In this document: in pieces, positions 7,285-14,533 of the stretch
How positions within the stretch are numbered: the first letter of the stretch is position 1
Layout: each line of letters begins with the position of its first letter
Assembly (NCBI GenBank): GCA_900555225.1
Contig: USKL01000009.1
Span: forward strand, 1 to 15,785
Source: an uncultured Collinsella sp.
GTDB lineage: Bacteria > Actinomycetota > Coriobacteriia > Coriobacteriales > Coriobacteriaceae
Reading direction: 5' to 3'
DNA: 15,785 bases
Notes under the pieces: generated by a model
What the model was told of the DNA's origin: nothing
Databases searched by the model: none
Seen by the model: the letters and a program-made list of their open reading frames with translations, nothing else
Made by a program: the position numbers and the translations under genes

Positions 7285-8019
7285 TTAGGAGCGGCGGGCA
7301 CGGAGCTTTTCGTAGCCGTCGGCGAAGAAGGTGACCATAGCGGCGTCGGCCTCGGCGGCGTCCGTCTCGGTTGCAGGGACCACGCCGTGCTCGTCGCTCA
7401 CCAGGAACAACGCGCCCTTAAGCTGCGCGGGAATGTCTACGCGCGTGACCGGGATGCCCTTGGTCTGGGCCAACTGCTCGATGAGCGTCGCCGTGCCGCA
7501 CAGGCACTCGTCCGCCGGCGCCACAAAGGCAAGCTCGCCGTTGTTGACGGCGGCGAGCAACTCGGGCGCCACGCCGGTCTCGTCGGCCTCGGAGCGGGCC
7601 TCGGCGGAACGGGCACGCAGCGCCTTGGCCGACGTATCGGCGAGCGGCTCGTACTCCCCCACCGTCATGGCGGCGTTGCCGTTGATGTCGATCACCAGCA
7701 TGAGTACGCCGTCGTGCGCAGTGTAATCGCCCTCGGCAAGCGACCACTCAACGTGCTGTTTGGCCCAGCTGAGCATGTTATGGGTAAGCGGCTCGCCCTG
7801 CACCAGGCGCTCGGACAGTGCGCGAATGTGGCGGTTGAGCATGGGCACCTTTTTATTGGACATGCGCCAACGGCAGACAAGCGCGGGCTTGTCGAGCGTA
7901 AACTTCTCGACCGCCTCCTGATTAGCGCAAAAGTCCTCGTACGCACGCTGATCCTCGGCATTGCCAAACAGCTCGGCATCATCAATCTGGGGCATGGTCA
8001 TACCTTTCGTGTTAGTCAT
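7285..8019 (-). CDS. Uncharacterised 244-residue cytosolic protein
   Basis: I do not recognise this gene. The protein has no signal peptide and no membrane helix. The N-terminal half is of mixed composition (CRWRMSNKKVPMLNRHI around 49-65), followed by a segment that reads like a beta-rich enzyme core (GVLMLVIDINGNAAMTVGEYEPL). A stretch rich in Ala/Glu/Arg (about 127-145, probably helical) leads to a C-terminal alpha/beta segment. AGAGG five bases before the ATG at 8019 supports this start; an in-frame ATG at 7995 with AAAGG upstream is the alternative. It converges on the PucR-type gene with only 18 bp between stops, and is downstream of purH but separated from it by a terminator, so it is likely monocistronic. 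Coding is supported by strong ribosome site and codon pattern. Confidence 0.8.
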   Translation of the reverse strand: MTNTKGMTMPQIDDAELFGNAEDQRAYEDFCANQEAVEKFTLDKPALVCRWRMSNKKVPMLNRHIRALSERLVQGEPLTHNMLSWAKQHVEWSLAEGDYTAHDGVLMLVIDINGNAAMTVGEYEPLADTSAKALRARSAEARSEADETGVAPELLAAVNNGELAFVAPADECLCGTATLIEQLAQTKGIPVTRVDIPAQLKGALFLVSDEHGVVPATETDAAEADAAMVTFFADGYEKLRARRS

Positions 8020-8035
8020 TCCGTCCTCTTATACC

Positions 8036-8071
8036 AAAAAGACGGCCCTCCAAACGGAGCAGCCGTCTTTT
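8036..8071 (-). terminator. Rho-independent terminator after purH
   Basis: AAAAGACGGC (8037-8046) pairs perfectly with GCCGTCTTTT (8062-8071), with an inner CTCC/GGAG pairing. On the minus strand the stem ends in a run of T (8040-8036). It lies 30 bases after the purH stop and just before the ribosome site of the next gene. The A/T symmetry would also let it work in the other direction. Confidence 0.85.
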
Positions 8072-8100
8072 GCGGAGATTATTTTGTCCCAAGGCGGAAC

Positions 8101-9705
8101 TTAGTGGCGGAAGTGGCGAGCGCCCGTAAACACCATAGCAATATTGTGCTCATTGCAGGCCTGGATGCTCTCGTCGTCGCGCTTGGAGCCGCCGGGCTGG
8201 ATGATGCAGGTCACGCCGTGCGCAGCAAGCACGTCGACATTGTCGCGAAACGGGAAGAACGCGTCGCTTGCACAGGCAAAGCCGCCCTTCTCCACGCCCT
8301 CGCGCTCGCAGAAGTCCTCGGCGCGCTCGCAGGCAAGTAGCGCAGAGTCAACGCGGTTAGGCTGACCCGGGCCCATGCCAATGCCGGCCTTACCCTTGGA
8401 GACCAGGATGGCGTTGGACTTAACGCCCTTGCAGACCTTCCAGGCAAACTCGAGCTCGGCCATCTCGGCGTCGGTGGGCTTGCGGTCGGTGGGGAACGTA
8501 AAGGTCGCGGGATCCTCGGTCACGTGGTCGACCTCCTGCACCAGCATGCCGCCGTCGACGGAGCGCAGCTCCACCTGAGCGCCGTGGTCCACGCCGCCGG
8601 TCGCCAACACGCGCAGGTTGGGGCGCTTGGCCATGCGCTCGAGCGCCTCGGCGGTGTAGCTCGGGGCGATGATGACCTCGACGAACTGCTTGTTCTGATC
8701 GGCAAAGTGCTCAACCAGATCAAAGGGAACCTCGCGGTTGCAGGCGATGATGCCGCCAAAGGCGCTCTTGGGATCGCAGGCGAAGGCGCGGTCGTAGGCA
8801 GCCGTGATGTCCTCGGCAACGGCGGAACCGCAGGGGTTCTGGTGCTTGAGGATTACGCAGGCCGGCTCGTCGAACTCGCGGACCAGGTTCCAGGCGGCGT
8901 CGGCATCCAGATAGTTGTTGTAGCTGAGCGGCTTGCCCTGGATCTGCTTGGAGCCCACGAGCGGGAACTGCGAGCTCGCGGTGTTCTCGCAGCCCTCGGC
9001 AAAGCGATAGACTGTGGCTTTCTGCTGCGGGTTCTCGCCATAGCGCAGGTCGTCGACCTTCTCCAGCGAAATCTCGAGCTTGGCAGAGGTGTCCGCCACG
9101 TCGCTTGCCTGGGCGGCGAGCCAGCGGGAGATGGCCGTGTCGTAGGCGGCGGTGGTCTGGTAGACCTTCACCTGCAGGCGACGACGGGTGGAAAGCGTGG
9201 TGCAGCCACCGGTCTCGTGCATCTCGGCCAGGACGGCATCATAGTCGGCCGGATCGGAAATGACGGTAACGCTCGTGGCGTTCTTGGCGGCAGAGCGCAG
9301 CATGGAGGGGCCACCGATGTCGATGTGCTCGATGGCGTCCGCGAAGGTGACCTCGGGGTTGGCGACGGTCTTCTCGAACTCGTACAGGTTGACGACGACC
9401 AGGTCGATCAGCTTAATGCCGTGCTGAGCCGCCTCCTGCATGTGCTGCTCGGAATCGCGGCGGGCCAGCAGCGCGCCATGAACCTTGGGGTGCAGGGTCT
9501 TAACGCCGTCCATCATCTCGGGATAGCCCGTGAACTCCTCGATGGGGGTTACGGGAACGCCCGCGTCCTCGATGGCACGAGCCGTGCCGCCCGTAGAGAT
9601 GATCTCGACGCCAAAGTCGTCAACCAGCGTCCGTGCGAAATCGACGACGCCCGTCTTATCGGTAACCGAGATCAACGCGCGTGCGATCTTCACATCAGAT
9701 CCCAT
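8101..9705 (-). CDS. purH: Bifunctional AICAR formyltransferase / IMP cyclohydrolase
   Basis: PurH performs the last two steps of de novo purine synthesis: it formylates AICAR with 10-formyl-THF and closes the ring to give IMP. The 534 residues match the usual length. The N-terminal MGS-like cyclohydrolase domain (about 1-200) shows ISTGGTA (36-42), [12 protein letters not shown] (66-77), VNLYEF and [15 protein letters not shown] (128-142). The formyltransferase part shows RYGENPQQ (221-228), the catalytic KHQNPCG (287-293; K287, H288), [10 protein letters not shown], and [10 protein letters not shown] (480-489), ending in HFRH. AGGAGG five bases before the ATG is a near-perfect ribosome site. 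No other purine gene is nearby, so it is a stand-alone transcription unit. The usual His in RYGENPHQ is Gln here (Q227). Confidence 0.98.
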   Translation of the reverse strand: MGSDVKIARALISVTDKTGVVDFARTLVDDFGVEIISTGGTARAIEDAGVPVTPIEEFTGYPEMMDGVKTLHPKVHGALLARRDSEQHMQEAAQHGIKLIDLVVVNLYEFEKTVANPEVTFADAIEHIDIGGPSMLRSAAKNATSVTVISDPADYDAVLAEMHETGGCTTLSTRRRLQVKVYQTTAAYDTAISRWLAAQASDVADTSAKLEISLEKVDDLRYGENPQQKATVYRFAEGCENTASSQFPLVGSKQIQGKPLSYNNYLDADAAWNLVREFDEPACVILKHQNPCGSAVAEDITAAYDRAFACDPKSAFGGIIACNREVPFDLVEHFADQNKQFVEVIIAPSYTAEALERMAKRPNLRVLATGGVDHGAQVELRSVDGGMLVQEVDHVTEDPATFTFPTDRKPTDAEMAELEFAWKVCKGVKSNAILVSKGKAGIGMGPGQPNRVDSALLACERAEDFCEREGVEKGGFACASDAFFPFRDNVDVLAAHGVTCIIQPGGSKRDDESIQACNEHNIAMVFTGARHFRH

Positions 9706-9982
9706 GCAGTCCTCCTGTCTGGTACGCCGCCGTGCTCTGTGAGTCGGTGATACGTCGATCTGCAGCGCTCGCGCAGCGGCATTGAAAATACTGATTTAAT
9801 GTAGCGCATCGAGCGCATCGATGCACCCCGCAACGGGCGCATGTGCAGAAAAAGTTTGCGAGCGGAGGGGATGGGCATGGCACCGGGCACGGTGAGTTCA
9901 TGGAACACAGGGGCACCATAATTAGATGCCAATGGCGTGGTAGAACTGTGCTCGATATGCATCCGCAAAAGAAAGAGGCACC
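9706..9982. other. Divergent intergenic region between purH and the acetyltransferase gene
   Basis: This 277-bp region must hold promoters for purH (minus) and the acetyltransferase (plus). I find no convincing pair of boxes. A tandem 9-bp duplication (AGCGCATCG twice) occurs at about 9803-9820, next to an A+T-rich stretch (9783-9802) that could be the purH -10 region. CATAAT at 9916-9921 is a possible plus-strand -10. No riboswitch is recognised. Confidence 0.4.
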
Positions 9983-10624
9983 ATGGTCTCGCGGGTTCTC
10001 TACCGACCGTTTGATACCGAAGACTTCGACGCCATCGCGCTGATTCTGCAGCAACTTTGGCATAACAATTCGGATAACGATGAGTACAACCGCCTTGAGG
10101 CCGCGTGCGACCTCGCCTATTGCCTTTCGTCATCGACGTTTTCGCAGGTTGCGGTGATTGACGGCGAGGCGCGCGGCATTGCACTTGCACGCGCAGGACA
10201 GAACTCCGGCGTCACTATCAACGAGCATTGGATGGATACCGAACGCGCACTGCTATCGCAGATGCGTGAGCTGGAGCCTGATGCCTGCGCCGAGTATCTC
10301 TCGTTTGTGCGCGCAACCATCCGAACCAACAACCGCCTGCTCGAGAGCAGCCCGTTGCCGCACGACAACGAGGTCACGCTGCTTGCCGTGGATCGCGATG
10401 TCCATGGCCTGGGCGTTGGCACGGTTCTGCTCGATGCCGCGGTCTCACACCTGTCCTCGCTTGGAGCGACGAGGGCGCACCTGTACACCGACTCCAACTG
10501 CTCGTGGAAGTTCTACGAGCTGCACGGCTTTAAGCGCACGGCCACGCACCGCGCCAACCGCGAAGAGCGCCGTCACGACATGCCGCGCGAAAGCTTTCTC
10601 TACGAACTCGACCTAACAGCCTAA
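9983..10624 (+). CDS. GNAT-family N-acetyltransferase
   Basis: GNAT enzymes transfer an acyl group from acyl-CoA to an amine; the acceptor here is unknown. In the 213-residue protein the acetyl-CoA-binding motif A is VTLLAVDRDVHGLGVGTVLL (131-150), with HGLGVG as the pyrophosphate loop. FYELHGFKR (177-185) is motif B, close to the C-terminus as usual. The N-terminal part (YRPFDTEDFDAIALILQQLW) is also typical. The central region (about 78-125) is longer than in minimal GNATs and probably helical. AGAGG four bases before the ATG supports the start. It is a single gene, divergent from purH, followed by repeats. Confidence 0.88.
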   Translation: MVSRVLYRPFDTEDFDAIALILQQLWHNNSDNDEYNRLEAACDLAYCLSSSTFSQVAVIDGEARGIALARAGQNSGVTINEHWMDTERALLSQMRELEPDACAEYLSFVRATIRTNNRLLESSPLPHDNEVTLLAVDRDVHGLGVGTVLLDAAVSHLSSLGATRAHLYTDSNCSWKFYELHGFKRTATHRANREERRHDMPRESFLYELDLTA

Positions 10625-10625
10625 A

Positions 10626-10679
10626 CCCGGCAGTTAGGGACGTTCCTTTTGTGCCGGCACCCCGGGACACTCCTTGGCA
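10626..10679 (+). repeat. 54-bp interspersed repeat, copy A
   Basis: This segment matches 13173-13226 in the same orientation at 44 of 54 positions by eye. Both contain GGGACGTTCCTT, then the palindrome TGCCGGCA, then GGGACACTCCTTG. The unit itself contains two related halves (GGGAC-[GT/AC]-TCCTT). It begins immediately after the acetyltransferase stop codon. Short intergenic repeats of this type often have many chromosomal copies. Confidence 0.75.
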
Positions 10680-10695
10680 GCAACCGCACCTAGTT

Positions 10696-10717
10696 GTTGG
10701 GGACATTCTTGGGTAAC
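10696..10717 (+). repeat. Partial, degenerate copy of the same repeat
   Basis: TTGGGGACATTCTTGGGTAA resembles the second half of the 54-bp repeat (GGGACACTCCTTGGCA). It lies 17 bases after copy A and is the third GGGAC-type half-unit in a row here. Confidence 0.4.
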
Positions 10718-10771
10718 ACAGTCGACGAAACCCTCGTTGGCGTCGCCCTATAGAGGGGTCTGCAAATAGCT

Positions 10772-11001
10772 GTGGGCAAAAAACATCAAATATGAGTACT
10801 GTTACCTTTTTAGTAGCAGCGATTTGGGGCATTTTAGAGGCTTTTAGACATAGCAGCCAGTCAGGCGAGCTGACGTATTTCCACAAATGTTCAATAAAAT
10901 GGGCCCCTAACGAGAGATAATCTCATTAGGGGCCCATTATTTAGTTCAAATATATGTCACTATAATGGCAACAGTACTCATATTTGGCATTTTTTGCCCA
11001 C
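10772..11001. repeat. 230-bp element bounded by 35-bp inverted repeats (MITE/BIME-like)
   Basis: The left arm (10772-10806) starts GTGGGCAAAAAA and ends GAGTACTGTTACC. The reverse complement of 10967-11001 matches it at 31 of 35 positions. Weaker complementarity continues inward for about 20 bases (AGT..CA..ATTTG). Just outside each arm is a small C/G palindrome (CCCT-ATAG-AGGG at 10746-10757; CCCC-TGTGT-GGGG at 11005-11017), suggesting two REP-like units in opposite orientation. The interior has no plausible gene. It holds the strong hairpin at 10898-10938 and a TATAAT at 10961-10966. No clear target-site duplication is visible. Its nature (mobile element or paired repeat) is inference. Confidence 0.7.
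10898..10938. terminator. Strong palindromic hairpin, possible bidirectional terminator
   Basis: AATGGGCCCCTAA (10898-10910) is perfectly complementary to TTAGGGGCCCATT (10926-10938). A further GAGA/TCTC pair closes a five-base loop after one mismatch. The flanks are A/T-rich (AATAA before, ATTTAG after) but lack a clean T-run, so terminator function is uncertain. It is central to the inverted-repeat element. Confidence 0.55.
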
Positions 11002-11025
11002 TGCCCCCTGTGTGGGGATCCGTAA

Positions 11026-11073
11026 CGGAAAGATAGACCCATTTCAAAGCATAAAAATGGGATAGATTTTCCG
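11026..11073. repeat. Two-part inverted repeat downstream of the DUF2207 gene
   Basis: CGGAAA (11026-11031) pairs with TTTCCG (11068-11073) and CCCATTT (11038-11044) pairs with AAATGGG (11055-11061). The two stems are separated by a symmetric six-base internal loop; GATAGA occurs on both sides. It lies 43 bases beyond the DUF2207 stop (minus strand) and could contribute to termination, but there is no T-run. Confidence 0.4.
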
Positions 11074-11116
11074 CCAACAGTCGCCGGAGAAGATCCATCC
11101 CAAAAATCAGAACGCG

Positions 11117-13060
11117 CTAGAACGTTCCGCCGCCGCCTCCGCCGACGCCGCCACCACCGCCGCCAGAGAAGCCGCCGCCGCTGCCGCCGCTCGAGCTATC
11201 GGAGCTCGAAGCCAGCTCGCGGATGGTCTCGTGATACACGTCATCGAATGAATCGAGCGGGGACTCGGTACCGTAATGATGGTAGTACCACCAGTAGCAG
11301 GGGTAGTTGTCGTAGAAATCGTCGCTGTTGCGCAGGTCCGCAGGCACGGCCTCGGCCAGCTGTCGCAGCACTTCTTTCGAAACGCCCAGGGCAACGCCCA
11401 TCACCAGCAGCTTGTTCCACAGCACCAGATCGCCCGGGACGGCTTCCTTTAGACGAGTGAAGTCCTCGAGCCAATGCTTAAGTGCCATGCAGCGAGCCGC
11501 CACCTCGGCGCCCTCCGGCGTAAAGCGGCGGAACGTAAGGCCCACGCCGATACCCACCAGCACAATCGGCACCGAGATAACCGCGGCGGTAATGTTCGCC
11601 TGTGCGCCATCGGTAAAGAAGATGGATCCCACGGGAACAAAGGCAATCAGGATACCAAGAACCAGGCAAAACACCATTGCAACAATGCCGTCCGAGGCAA
11701 CGTACTCGCTATCGGCCAGCTTGCCCTTAACGGTGTTCTGATAGTCCTCGAGCTTATCACCCACGGGTGTAGCGTGCTGCTTGACGTAGTGCTGCAGCTC
11801 GTCGAACGTGCGCGAACGGTCACCGTTCTCGTCAGGCTTAGCACCGGCAAAGAAGACCTTGAGCACCATGTGGTCAATGCCCTTGGCCGACTTCCAGCCC
11901 GCATCACTCACCGTCACGCGATACGTCTGCTCTTCTTTTTCACGCCCCAACAGACCCTTCTTGGCCTTGGTCACGGTCGCCTGCTCCAGCTTGATCACAC
12001 GGTCGTCAGTGAGCTTCATGAGCGTGGCGATATATGCCTGATCGGGCACCTCGTTCCAGCTCATGAGGGCCGAAAGCACGGCGGGATGGTCGGCCGAAGG
12101 CACATCGCGGAAATATTCGTCCTGGAAAAGCGGCTTGGGCTTGCGCTTGCGCAGCTTGAGCATAACGATTGTGCCGGTAAAGGCCACCGCCGCAACAACA
12201 CTTAGCACGGCAAGTGCATTGGCAATCATGCGAGCGTGAGCGCGGCGGGCGTTAGCTTCGTCGGCCCATTCCTTCTCTTCACTCAGGATCGTTGACATGC
12301 GCTCTTCGCCCGCGGCGGCAAGCTGCGGCACCCAGTCGCTGGGGAAGGCGATGCGTGCCTCGGCGAATTCGCCCTGATGCACGCAGGGAATGGTATAGGT
12401 GACCATGGGCTCGTCCTCATCGAGCGACACGTCGCCCGTCAGCGGACCGTGGCCCCATGCGCGGAAGTTATCGCCCTTGACGGCCGCCGTCCCGGCAGCG
12501 GCATTTGCGAAGCGCACTTCCATCTCGACGTCATCGGAATCCGCAGACCAGCCGTCGCCCACAAACTTCCAGTAGAGCTCGGCGGTATCGGCCCAGTTCA
12601 TAACCGCACCGGTCATGGTGTAGCTCACGTAGTAGATTGCGCTGTCGCCGCTCTCGTGAGGGCTGAACACCTTAATCCTTACGCCGTCACCGGTCTGCTC
12701 GACCGTGTAGACGCCAGAGTCGCCCTTGTTCGCGCTATCGACTTTGTTAAACGCGGTGTCCCCTTCCTCGACACTCAGCACATCGACGCCCGCCGTGCCA
12801 CCCTGCTGGTTGGTACCCGTATTAATCTCCCAAAACACGCCGTTGATGTCGTCATCGAAATCAAACTGGCGCCCCTCGACAACGGTCAGCGATCCATCGG
12901 CCTCGACCGTGGCACTGATGTAGGTTTGGGTCATGGAATACCCGTCGGCACGTGCAACGGCGGGCAACAGCAGCAGCGCGCACGCGACGAGCGCGCAAAT
13001 GGAAGCAAATCGCGCAAACGGGCAGCGCTGCCGACAGGTCTTGGCAACGGGGGCGTTCAT
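11117..13060 (-). CDS. DUF2207-family membrane protein with glycine-rich C-terminus
   Basis: The family is predicted to be membrane-anchored and is uncharacterised. From the ATG at 13060 the protein has 647 residues. A signal peptide (about 1-38) has a hydrophobic core ALVACALLLLPAVARA and a likely cut after ARA. An extracytoplasmic beta-rich domain follows (about 40-250: TVEADGSLTVVEGRQFDFDD, INGVFWEI). Transmembrane helices are at about 279-301, 458-481 and 489-510, with a cytosolic domain between the first and second. The tail from about 618 is Ser/Gly-rich and ends GGGGGTF, a hallmark of the family. AAGGA seven bases before the ATG at 13060 supports this start; the frame extends to an ATG at 13096, which has no ribosome site. 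It is a single gene with no functional partner nearby. Confidence 0.9.
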   Translation of the reverse strand: MNAPVAKTCRQRCPFARFASICALVACALLLLPAVARADGYSMTQTYISATVEADGSLTVVEGRQFDFDDDINGVFWEINTGTNQQGGTAGVDVLSVEEGDTAFNKVDSANKGDSGVYTVEQTGDGVRIKVFSPHESGDSAIYYVSYTMTGAVMNWADTAELYWKFVGDGWSADSDDVEMEVRFANAAAGTAAVKGDNFRAWGHGPLTGDVSLDEDEPMVTYTIPCVHQGEFAEARIAFPSDWVPQLAAAGEERMSTILSEEKEWADEANARRAHARMIANALAVLSVVAAVAFTGTIVMLKLRKRKPKPLFQDEYFRDVPSADHPAVLSALMSWNEVPDQAYIATLMKLTDDRVIKLEQATVTKAKKGLLGREKEEQTYRVTVSDAGWKSAKGIDHMVLKVFFAGAKPDENGDRSRTFDELQHYVKQHATPVGDKLEDYQNTVKGKLADSEYVASDGIVAMVFCLVLGILIAFVPVGSIFFTDGAQANITAAVISVPIVLVGIGVGLTFRRFTPEGAEVAARCMALKHWLEDFTRLKEAVPGDLVLWNKLLVMGVALGVSKEVLRQLAEAVPADLRNSDDFYDNYPCYWWYYHHYGTESPLDSFDDVYHETIRELASSSDSSSGGSGGGFSGGGGGGVGGGGGGTF

Positions 13061-13172
13061 AGGCACATCCTTTGTCTGTGATACAAGTAGCGTCATTGTC
13101 CCACGTTTGCGGGTTCATGTGACGAACATCTAGGTCAGCGGAGTATCAAACGGGACGAAAGTCACGCCCGCG

Positions 13173-13226
13173 GCCGGCACCTGGGGACGTTCCTTATCTG
13201 CCGGCAATCTGGGACACTCCTTGACA
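13173..13226 (+). repeat. 54-bp interspersed repeat, copy B
   Basis: This is the second full copy of the repeat at 10626-10679, in the same orientation, with the core GGGACGTTCCTT, TGCCGGCA and GGGACACTCCTTGACA. Its last six bases are TTGACA, a perfect -35 box. The two copies flank the DUF2207 gene and the inverted-repeat element. Confidence 0.75.
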
Positions 13227-13248
13227 TAGCCCGCTCCGGCAATAGATA
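13221..13248 (+). promoter_or_regulatory. Candidate plus-strand promoter at the edge of repeat copy B
   Basis: TTGACA (13221-13226) is followed after 16 bases by TAGATA (13243-13248). It points into the gene-free stretch before gluQ, which ends in a terminator-like hairpin. The -35 is perfect, the -10 mediocre. The stretch 13249-13396 contains no believable gene but has short self-complementary segments, such as AGGGGCA (13321-13327) with TGCCCCT (13352-13358). Confidence 0.35.
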
Positions 13249-13396
13249 CCACTTCATAGCTCCGTCACAGGTGTAGCGGCTTTGTGTGGGCGCGGCGTGA
13301 GCCGATTAAGCCGGCGAGCGAGGGGCATAAAGCAGTTGAGCGAAAACGGTTTGCCCCTTTGCCGTTCGCCTGAGGATCATGTCCCCCTTTTCCGCG

Positions 13397-13440
13397 GAAA
13401 CCCCGGCAGTTGCGAAGAGCTGCCGGGGTTTCTGTCGTTT
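13397..13440 (+). terminator. Orphan Rho-independent-type hairpin between divergent genes
   Basis: GAAACCCCGGCAG (13397-13409) pairs perfectly over 13 bp with CTGCCGGGGTTTC (13420-13432) around a ten-base loop; TGTCGTTT follows. No annotated gene ends here: the DUF2207 gene starts on the minus strand at 13060 and gluQ starts at 13517. It therefore either ends an unannotated plus-strand transcript from about 13255 or is a relic. Confidence 0.6.
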
Positions 13441-13503
13441 GAGGGGTTGGGCTGGCGGGTGGCGATCGAGCTGTCGAGCCGGTGCCTCCCCCACCTCCCG
13501 CGC

Positions 13504-13509
13504 TATACT
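13504..13509 (+). promoter_or_regulatory. -10 box placing gluQ on a leaderless transcript
   Basis: TATACT ends seven bases before the ATG at 13517, so transcription would begin at or next to the start codon. The sequence before the ATG (CACCTCCCG...GTCCGC) has no ribosome-binding site. No good -35 is seen. Confidence 0.5.
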
Positions 13510-13516
13510 CGTCCGC

Positions 13517-14518
13517 ATGGATATCAACGCACGCAACATAGCAACACACGCCGCGGACGCACCGGCAACGGCAGAGCCCACCCCCGTCGTGGGACGCTTC
13601 GCCCCGTCGCCCTCGGGCCGCATGCACCTGGGCAACGTGTTCAGCTGTCTGTGCTCGTGGCTTTCGGCCCGCAGCCAGGGCGGCGGCATCGTGTTGCGCA
13701 TCGAGGACCTGGACGATCGCTGTAAGCGGCCGGAGCTTGCCGCCCAACTGATTGACGACCTGGCTTGGCTGGGGCTCGAATGGGACGAAGGCCCCTACTA
13801 CCAGCATGATCGCCTAGACCTGTACGAGCGTGCTCTGCATCAACTGCAAGACGCCGGCCTCACCTATCCCTGCTTTTGCACGCGCGCCGAACTCCATGCC
13901 GCGAGCGCACCGCACGCGAGCGACGGCACGCCCATCTACCGCGGCGCCTGCCGAGGCCTTTCTGCCGAAGAGGTTGCCCGCCGCAGCATCCTGCGCGCTC
14001 CGGCCACGCGCCTGCGCGTGCCCGTCGTCGACGACCTCGCAGACGACGTGATCGAATTCGTGGACCGCACGTACGGAGCCCAATGCGAGGCACTCGCCAC
14101 CGAGTGCGGAGACTTTTTGGTGCGCCGCAGCGACGGCGTGTTTGCCTATCAGCTGGCCGTGGTGGTCGACGACGCTGCCATGGGCGTCACCGAGGTTGTG
14201 CGCGGATGCGACCTGCTGGGCTCCACGCCGCGCCAAATCTACCTGCAGCATCTGCTGGGACTTCCAACGCCGCACTACGCACACATTCCGCTGCTCATGT
14301 CGCCGGATGGCCGCCGCCTTTCCAAGCGAGACCGCGATTTGGACCTGGGCGAACTACGCGCACGCTTTGGCACGCCCGAGACGCTGCTGGGATGGCTCGC
14401 CGGGCAAACGGGCATCGCGCCGGACGCCACACCGCGCTCTGCCGAGCAGCTGGTCGAGCACTTTAGCTGGGATGTTATCCGTACGCATCGGGAGAACATC
14501 ACTGTAACGGTCGAGTAG
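13517..14518 (+). CDS. gluQ: Glutamyl-queuosine tRNA(Asp) synthetase
   Basis: GluQ-RS activates glutamate and attaches it to the queuosine base at position 34 of tRNA-Asp. The 333-residue protein is a GluRS-like catalytic domain without the anticodon-binding domain, as expected. GRFAPSPSGRMHLGN (26-40) carries the HIGH-type motif (HLGN). RIEDLDDRCKRP (61-72) follows. The zinc site is C119, C121, Y141 and C145, as in E. coli YadB. YQLAVVVDDAAMGVTEVVRG (211-230) and the KMSKS-like RLSKRD (267-272) complete the set. I chose the ATG at 13517. The frame stays open back to an ATG at 13379, but that stretch is crossed by a perfect 13-bp terminator-like hairpin and lies outside the family's normal N-terminus. 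The start appears leaderless. Confidence 0.93.
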   Translation: MDINARNIATHAADAPATAEPTPVVGRFAPSPSGRMHLGNVFSCLCSWLSARSQGGGIVLRIEDLDDRCKRPELAAQLIDDLAWLGLEWDEGPYYQHDRLDLYERALHQLQDAGLTYPCFCTRAELHAASAPHASDGTPIYRGACRGLSAEEVARRSILRAPATRLRVPVVDDLADDVIEFVDRTYGAQCEALATECGDFLVRRSDGVFAYQLAVVVDDAAMGVTEVVRGCDLLGSTPRQIYLQHLLGLPTPHYAHIPLLMSPDGRRLSKRDRDLDLGELRARFGTPETLLGWLAGQTGIAPDATPRSAEQLVEHFSWDVIRTHRENITVTVE

Positions 14519-14533
14519 CCAGCCACCCCGCCT

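Noticed and set aside
7273..7298. CCCGCC/GGCGGG stem between the PucR-type gene and the convergent gene
   Set aside because: The stem is only 6 bp, overlaps coding sequence and lacks a T-run, so I do not call it a terminator.
7279..9750. Two long plus-strand frames (353 and 408 codons) opposite purH and its neighbour
   Set aside because: Antisense to purH, which has every family motif; no domain recognisable in the mirrored frames.
10530..10886. Minus-strand frame of 118 codons spanning the end of the acetyltransferase gene and the repeats
   Set aside because: It overlaps a well-supported gene on the other strand and runs through the interspersed repeats; no ribosome site or recognisable motif.
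13379..13516. N-terminal extension of gluQ to an ATG at 13379, preceded by a GAGG
   Set aside because: The stretch contains a perfect 13-bp terminator-like hairpin, encodes residues unlike the family, and the family's conserved region begins shortly after the ATG at 13517.
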